Below, piece after piece: positions 61,176-64,000 of a stretch of 64,000 nucleotides of DNA; the first letter of the stretch is position 1, and the number at the start of each line of letters is the position of its first letter. A program made the position numbers and the translations under genes. The DNA lies in NCBI RefSeq assembly GCF_003984625.1, contig NZ_RWKH01000005.1, positions 1 through 64,000 of the forward strand. Direction: 5' to 3'. Source of the DNA: Variovorax sp. DXTD-1. Its GTDB lineage: Bacteria > Pseudomonadota > Gammaproteobacteria > Burkholderiales > Burkholderiaceae_C. Below the pieces are notes generated by a model, which worked only from the letters and a program-made list of their open reading frames with translations, was not told where the DNA came from and did not search any database.

Positions 61176-61676
61176 ATGAACCCTACGACCCTCGCTGCCC
61201 TTGCGGCATTTCCCTCACTGCTCGAAGCGCATTTCGGGATCATTCCGGAGGCGCACCGCCATTGGGCCCCGCGCTCATGGGACGGCGTGCCCAGCGAGGC
61301 CTTCACGGCCATCGAGCAGCTGTGCCATGTGCGGGACATCGAGATCGAGGGCTACCACGAGCGTTTTCGCCGCACGCTGCAAGAAGACAACCCCACGCTG
61401 GCGTCGATCGACAGCGAACCGCTTGCCATCGAACGCGGCTACGGCAAGGCCGACGCGGCACAGGTGCTGGCCGAGTTCCGCATTGCGCGCGCGAAAACCA
61501 TGGAAATCATCTCGCAGCTGAGCGACGAGCAACTCGCACGCCCGGCCGTGTTCGACGGCTACGGACCGCTCACCATGCGCAGCCTCATTCACTACCTTTG
61601 CAGCCACGACCAGCAGCATCTTGCAGGCCTGCAGTGGCTGCTCGGCAAGATCGACGCGTCCAAGGTCGGGCCATAA
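61176..61676 (+). CDS. DinB-family protein
   Basis: A 166-residue four-helix protein of the DinB/YfiT type. Potential metal His residues are in IEQLCHVRDIE near residue 50, with HDQQHLAGLQWL near 147-158, the usual His trio. Such proteins are often thiol-dependent metalloenzymes with unknown substrates. It is followed closely by the adenosyltransferase gene and is divergent from the FAD oxidase. Confidence 0.85.
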   Translation: MNPTTLAALAAFPSLLEAHFGIIPEAHRHWAPRSWDGVPSEAFTAIEQLCHVRDIEIEGYHERFRRTLQEDNPTLASIDSEPLAIERGYGKADAAQVLAEFRIARAKTMEIISQLSDEQLARPAVFDGYGPLTMRSLIHYLCSHDQQHLAGLQWLLGKIDASKVGP

Positions 61677-61699
61677 AAGAACACAAGAACAGGAGCGCC

Positions 61700-62293
61700 A
61701 TGAGCAACCGACTTTCCCAAATCGCCACCCGCACCGGCGACGACGGCAACACCGGCTTGGGCGACAACACCCGCGTGCCCAAGGACCACTTGCGCGTGCA
61801 TGCCATGGGCGACGTGGACGAGCTCAACTCGCAGATCGGCCTGCTGCTCTGCGAGCCCATGCCAGAGCCCGTGCGCGAGCTGCTGGTCGACGTGCAGCAC
61901 CAGCTCTTCAACCTGGGCGGCGAGCTTTCGATGCCGGGCTACACGCTGCTGAAGGCCGACGCGCTGCTGCAGCTGGACAACGCCCTTGCCGAGCACAACG
62001 CCGCCTTGCCGCGCCTGGCTGAATTCATCCTGCCCGGTGGCACGCGCGCGGCCTCGCTCGCGCATGTGTGCCGCACGGTGGCGCGGCGGGCCGAGCGCGC
62101 GGTGGTGGCGCTCGGTGCCACGGCCGAACTCAACGACGCATTGCGCCAGTACCTCAACCGGCTCAGCGACCTGCTTTTTGTGCTCGCACGTGTGCTCAAC
62201 CGCATGAACGGCGGCGACGACGTGTACTGGAAGAGCGAGCGCATGGCGCGCGCAGCGGCCGCCGATGCCAAAGACGAAGGAAGCCCATCATGA
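61700..62293 (+). CDS. pduO: PduO-type cob(I)alamin adenosyltransferase
   Basis: A 197-residue ATP:corrinoid adenosyltransferase. The ATP loop TRTGDDGNTGLGDNTRV is near residues 10-26, followed by DELNSQIGLL and the helix RTVARRAERAVVAL typical of PduO/MMAB. It makes adenosylcobalamin for B12-dependent mutases. AGGAG precedes ATG 61700. A small secreted protein gene overlaps its stop by four bases. Confidence 0.92.
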   Translation: MSNRLSQIATRTGDDGNTGLGDNTRVPKDHLRVHAMGDVDELNSQIGLLLCEPMPEPVRELLVDVQHQLFNLGGELSMPGYTLLKADALLQLDNALAEHNAALPRLAEFILPGGTRAASLAHVCRTVARRAERAVVALGATAELNDALRQYLNRLSDLLFVLARVLNRMNGGDDVYWKSERMARAAAADAKDEGSPS

Positions 62294-62652
62294 AGATGAA
62301 GACAACTGCCTACGCCTTTTCCGTTGCAGCAGCAGCAGCGGTACTGCTGTTGTCCGTGCCCGCCGTGCATGCGCAGAGCGCGGACAACCCGCCCAAGGCA
62401 GAGCGTGCCCACACGCTCAATCCGCTGCCGCGCGACAGCAAGGTTGTGAACAGCGTGCAGCGCGGCACCAACGCCGCCGGCCGCGGCATCGATCGCGCGG
62501 AAGACGCAACGCGGCGCGGTGTCAACAATGTATCGGAAAAAGCGAGCCGGCCTGTGCGCCGAGTCGGGGAGTCCTTTGGGCGGAAGCTGGCGCCGGGGTC
62601 CAGTGGCCGCGCTGCGCCGCCGCCTGTGGGGCCGCAAGGGAACGCGCCCTGA
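62290..62652 (+). CDS. Small secreted protein of unknown function
   Basis: A 120-residue protein with a signal peptide ending PAVHAQ. The mature part is basic and contains Arg-rich helical repeats (RGTNAAGRGIDRAEDATRRG, RPVRRVGESFGRKL), then a Pro/Gly end. It is coupled by ATGA to the adenosyltransferase gene. No family is recognised, and a DNA- or envelope-binding role cannot be decided. Confidence 0.65.
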   Translation: MKMKTTAYAFSVAAAAAVLLLSVPAVHAQSADNPPKAERAHTLNPLPRDSKVVNSVQRGTNAAGRGIDRAEDATRRGVNNVSEKASRPVRRVGESFGRKLAPGSSGRAAPPPVGPQGNAP

Positions 62653-62992
62653 TTGACGTGCTTTGTTCAGGGCGGCGCCCCCGCCGACGGGGTACCTTTC
62701 TCCGCGAATGTCCCCCGGCCTGCGGCCTCCTCCTTTATTTCGCTGCGCAAGGCACCCCGCCAGCGGGTGCGTTGTAAGGAGCAGTCGTTGATCAGCGGTA
62801 CACCACGAGCGTGCCCCAGTGCACAGGGCATCGGGTGCTCCGCGCAGCGAAATAAAGGAGGAGGGGCGCAGCCCCGGGGGACATTCGCGGAGGGGAGTAC
62901 CCGGTGGCCTTTGCACAAGCCCCGAACAAGAGCGCCCCGAGCAAGAGCCGCCAAACAAGCCCCTGAACACCGCACAAAGCGATCAACCACAG
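62653..62992. repeat. Large imperfect inverted repeat element
   Basis: Left arm 62691-62758 and right arm 62832-62900 are nearly complementary over about 66 bases: CTCCTTTATTTCGCTGCGC on the left against GCGCAGCGAAATAAAGGAG on the right, plus CGCGAATGTCCCCC against GGGGGACATTCGCG. The 73-base spacer holds CGGTACACCACGAGCG. The element resembles non-autonomous palindromic repeats (MITE- or REP-type). No gene is present. Confidence 0.75.
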
Positions 62993-63514
62993 ATGGCAAG
63001 AAACATAGAGATCAAGGCCCGCATCGACAGCGTGGAACGCGTTGCCCAATTGGCAGCCCAACTCGCCGATTCAGGACCCATCGAAATCGCACTGGACGAC
63101 ACCTTCTTCCGCTGCGAGAACACCGCCGACCGACTCAAGCTGCGCACCTTCGCGCCCGATCGCGCCGAGCTGATCTTCTATCGCCGTGCGAACAGCAGCG
63201 GCCCCAAGGAATCGTTCTATTTGATCTCGCCCACCACCACGCCCGACATGCTGCGCGAATCGCTCACGCTCGCCTGGGGCCAGGCAGGCCGCGTGCGCAA
63301 GCAGCGCCGGCTCTTCATCGTGGGCCGCACGCGCGTGCACGTCGACCGTGTGGAAGGGCTCGGTGAATTCCTCGAGCTCGAAGTGGTTCTGAAGGAAGGC
63401 GAATCGGCCGAGGCCGGCGTGGCAGAGGCCCATGCGCTCATGGCGCAACTCGGCATTGCATCCGACCAGCTGGTGCAGGGCGCCTACGTCGATCTGCTGC
63501 AGCAGGCCGCATGA
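62993..63514 (+). CDS. CYTH-domain protein (class IV adenylate cyclase/triphosphatase type)
   Basis: A 173-residue CYTH-fold protein. The N-terminal MARNIEIKARI corresponds to the ExK-type metal-binding start, and RLKLRTFAPDRAELIFYRR, HVDRVEGLGEFLELEVVL and QLVQGAYVDLL are the beta-barrel strands. It may be a class IV adenylate cyclase or a triphosphatase. ATG 62993 is just inside the repeat-free zone. A GDSL esterase converges 9 bases away. Confidence 0.85.
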   Translation: MARNIEIKARIDSVERVAQLAAQLADSGPIEIALDDTFFRCENTADRLKLRTFAPDRAELIFYRRANSSGPKESFYLISPTTTPDMLRESLTLAWGQAGRVRKQRRLFIVGRTRVHVDRVEGLGEFLELEVVLKEGESAEAGVAEAHALMAQLGIASDQLVQGAYVDLLQQAA

Positions 63515-63523
63515 GCGCTGTTG

Positions 63524-64000
63524 TCAGCGCCAGCCTGCGGCCTTGAGCTGGTCTGCGAGCTGCTCCGCGACTTTGGCGTATCCCTGCGCATTGGCATGGA
63601 TGCGATCGGAGCGCAGCGATGTGTCCGACAGCACGCTCGAATACACATTGGCAACCAGCAGCGCTTGCCCTGACTTCGCAACTTCCTCGTAGAACGGCGC
63701 ATCGCTCAGCGAGCCGACAGCCGCGCGCATGGCGTCGGGCGCCGGCGTGGCAAGCAGCGCGACATAAGGCGTGTGCGCACGTGCCTGGCTCACAAGCGAT
63801 GCGAGGTTCTCGCGCGTGGCCGAGGGCGACACGCCGCGCAGCATGTCGTTGCCGCCAATGCCGATCAGGATGGCGTCATAGCTTTCCGCGGCCAGCAGCG
63901 CCGGCAAACGCTCCAGCGCTCCCGCGGACGTGTCGCCGTTGATGCCCGCGTTCTCGATCTGCCAGCCGGTGAGCTCACCCAGTTTCACGGGCCACGCCGC
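63524..64000 (-). CDS. SGNH/GDSL esterase (TesA-like), 5' end beyond the window
   Basis: A partial gene covering the C-terminal 158 residues. Block III (GIGGNDML) and block V (SDRIHANAQGY) supply catalytic or oxyanion residues, and NAGINGDTSAGALERL is the second block. The first block with the nucleophile Ser lies beyond the right edge. TesA/arylesterase relatives hydrolyse acyl-CoA, esters or lysophospholipids, usually in the periplasm. An ABC transporter pair (ybbA/ybbP) is common next to tesA and would lie outside this window. Confidence 0.88.
   Translation of the reverse strand, partial: AAWPVKLGELTGWQIENAGINGDTSAGALERLPALLAAESYDAILIGIGGNDMLRGVSPSATRENLASLVSQARAHTPYVALLATPAPDAMRAAVGSLSDAPFYEEVAKSGQALLVANVYSSVLSDTSLRSDRIHANAQGYAKVAEQLADQLKAAGWR

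Overview
The window looks like an origin-proximal part of a high-GC betaproteobacterial chromosome, most likely Comamonadaceae and probably Variovorax. This is judged from gene content and protein similarity by eye, not from a search. Supporting points are the mnmG-rsmG-lysE-parA-parB block, two parS sites inside mnmG and rsmG, a CueR/CopZ/CopA copper module, a phasin next to a PagL deacylase, and short GCTATC...GATAGC palindromes of a kind I associate with Comamonadaceae.

Layout. 0-5 kb is an accessory stretch of looser codon use: an MmeI-like single-chain restriction-methylation enzyme, a PIN/NYN-like nuclease with a histone-like Lys/Ala tail, and a coupled MazE-like/VbhA-like antitoxin pair with no recognisable toxin. 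5-10.6 kb holds a very large repeat autotransporter with an OmpA-like lipoprotein downstream. 11-16 kb has a Tat-type lipoprotein hydrolase, small secreted proteins including a tandem duplicate, a metallophosphoesterase, and a divergent phasin/pagL pair sharing a perfect palindrome. 16.9-19.9 kb is a ybhP-clsB-ybhN type operon. 20-23.5 kb has a small secreted protein, a Spy/CpxP-like protein, a flavodoxin-like reductase and a pirin.

23.5-36.3 kb is the most interesting part. A five-gene minus-strand operon encodes a VIT/vWA surface protein with a PEP-CTERM-like tail, an exosortase, an EpsI-like partner, a GT51 peptidoglycan glycosyltransferase with an unusual spacer, and a GNAT enzyme. It is divergent from creD, mrcA (PBP1A) and, further on, creBC. 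The shared intergenic region contains a perfect CreB-type tag (TTCAC-N6-TTCAC) oriented towards the exosortase operon. I infer a single-substrate exosortase system tied to CreBC control and peptidoglycan synthesis.

36.3-36.85 kb is noncoding and AT-rich. It has two perfect inverted DnaA boxes, a fourfold TAG run arranged like a DnaA-trio, and a flanking AT-rich stretch, so it is a strong oriC candidate. To its right lie a TerB-like gene, the copper module, a GNAT enzyme, a beta-ketoacyl synthase/ACP/hydrolase mini-operon divergent from a two-component system, RidA and old-yellow-enzyme genes, an AtuA/enoyl-CoA hydratase pair, a GST and a transglutaminase-like protein. Then come mnmG-rsmG-lysE-parA-hydrolase-parB, a CsgG-like lipoprotein, a D-lactate dehydrogenase-like flavoprotein, DinB-like, PduO-type adenosyltransferase and CYTH genes, and a TesA-like esterase cut by the right edge. 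No rRNA, tRNA, CRISPR array or complete insertion sequence was seen.
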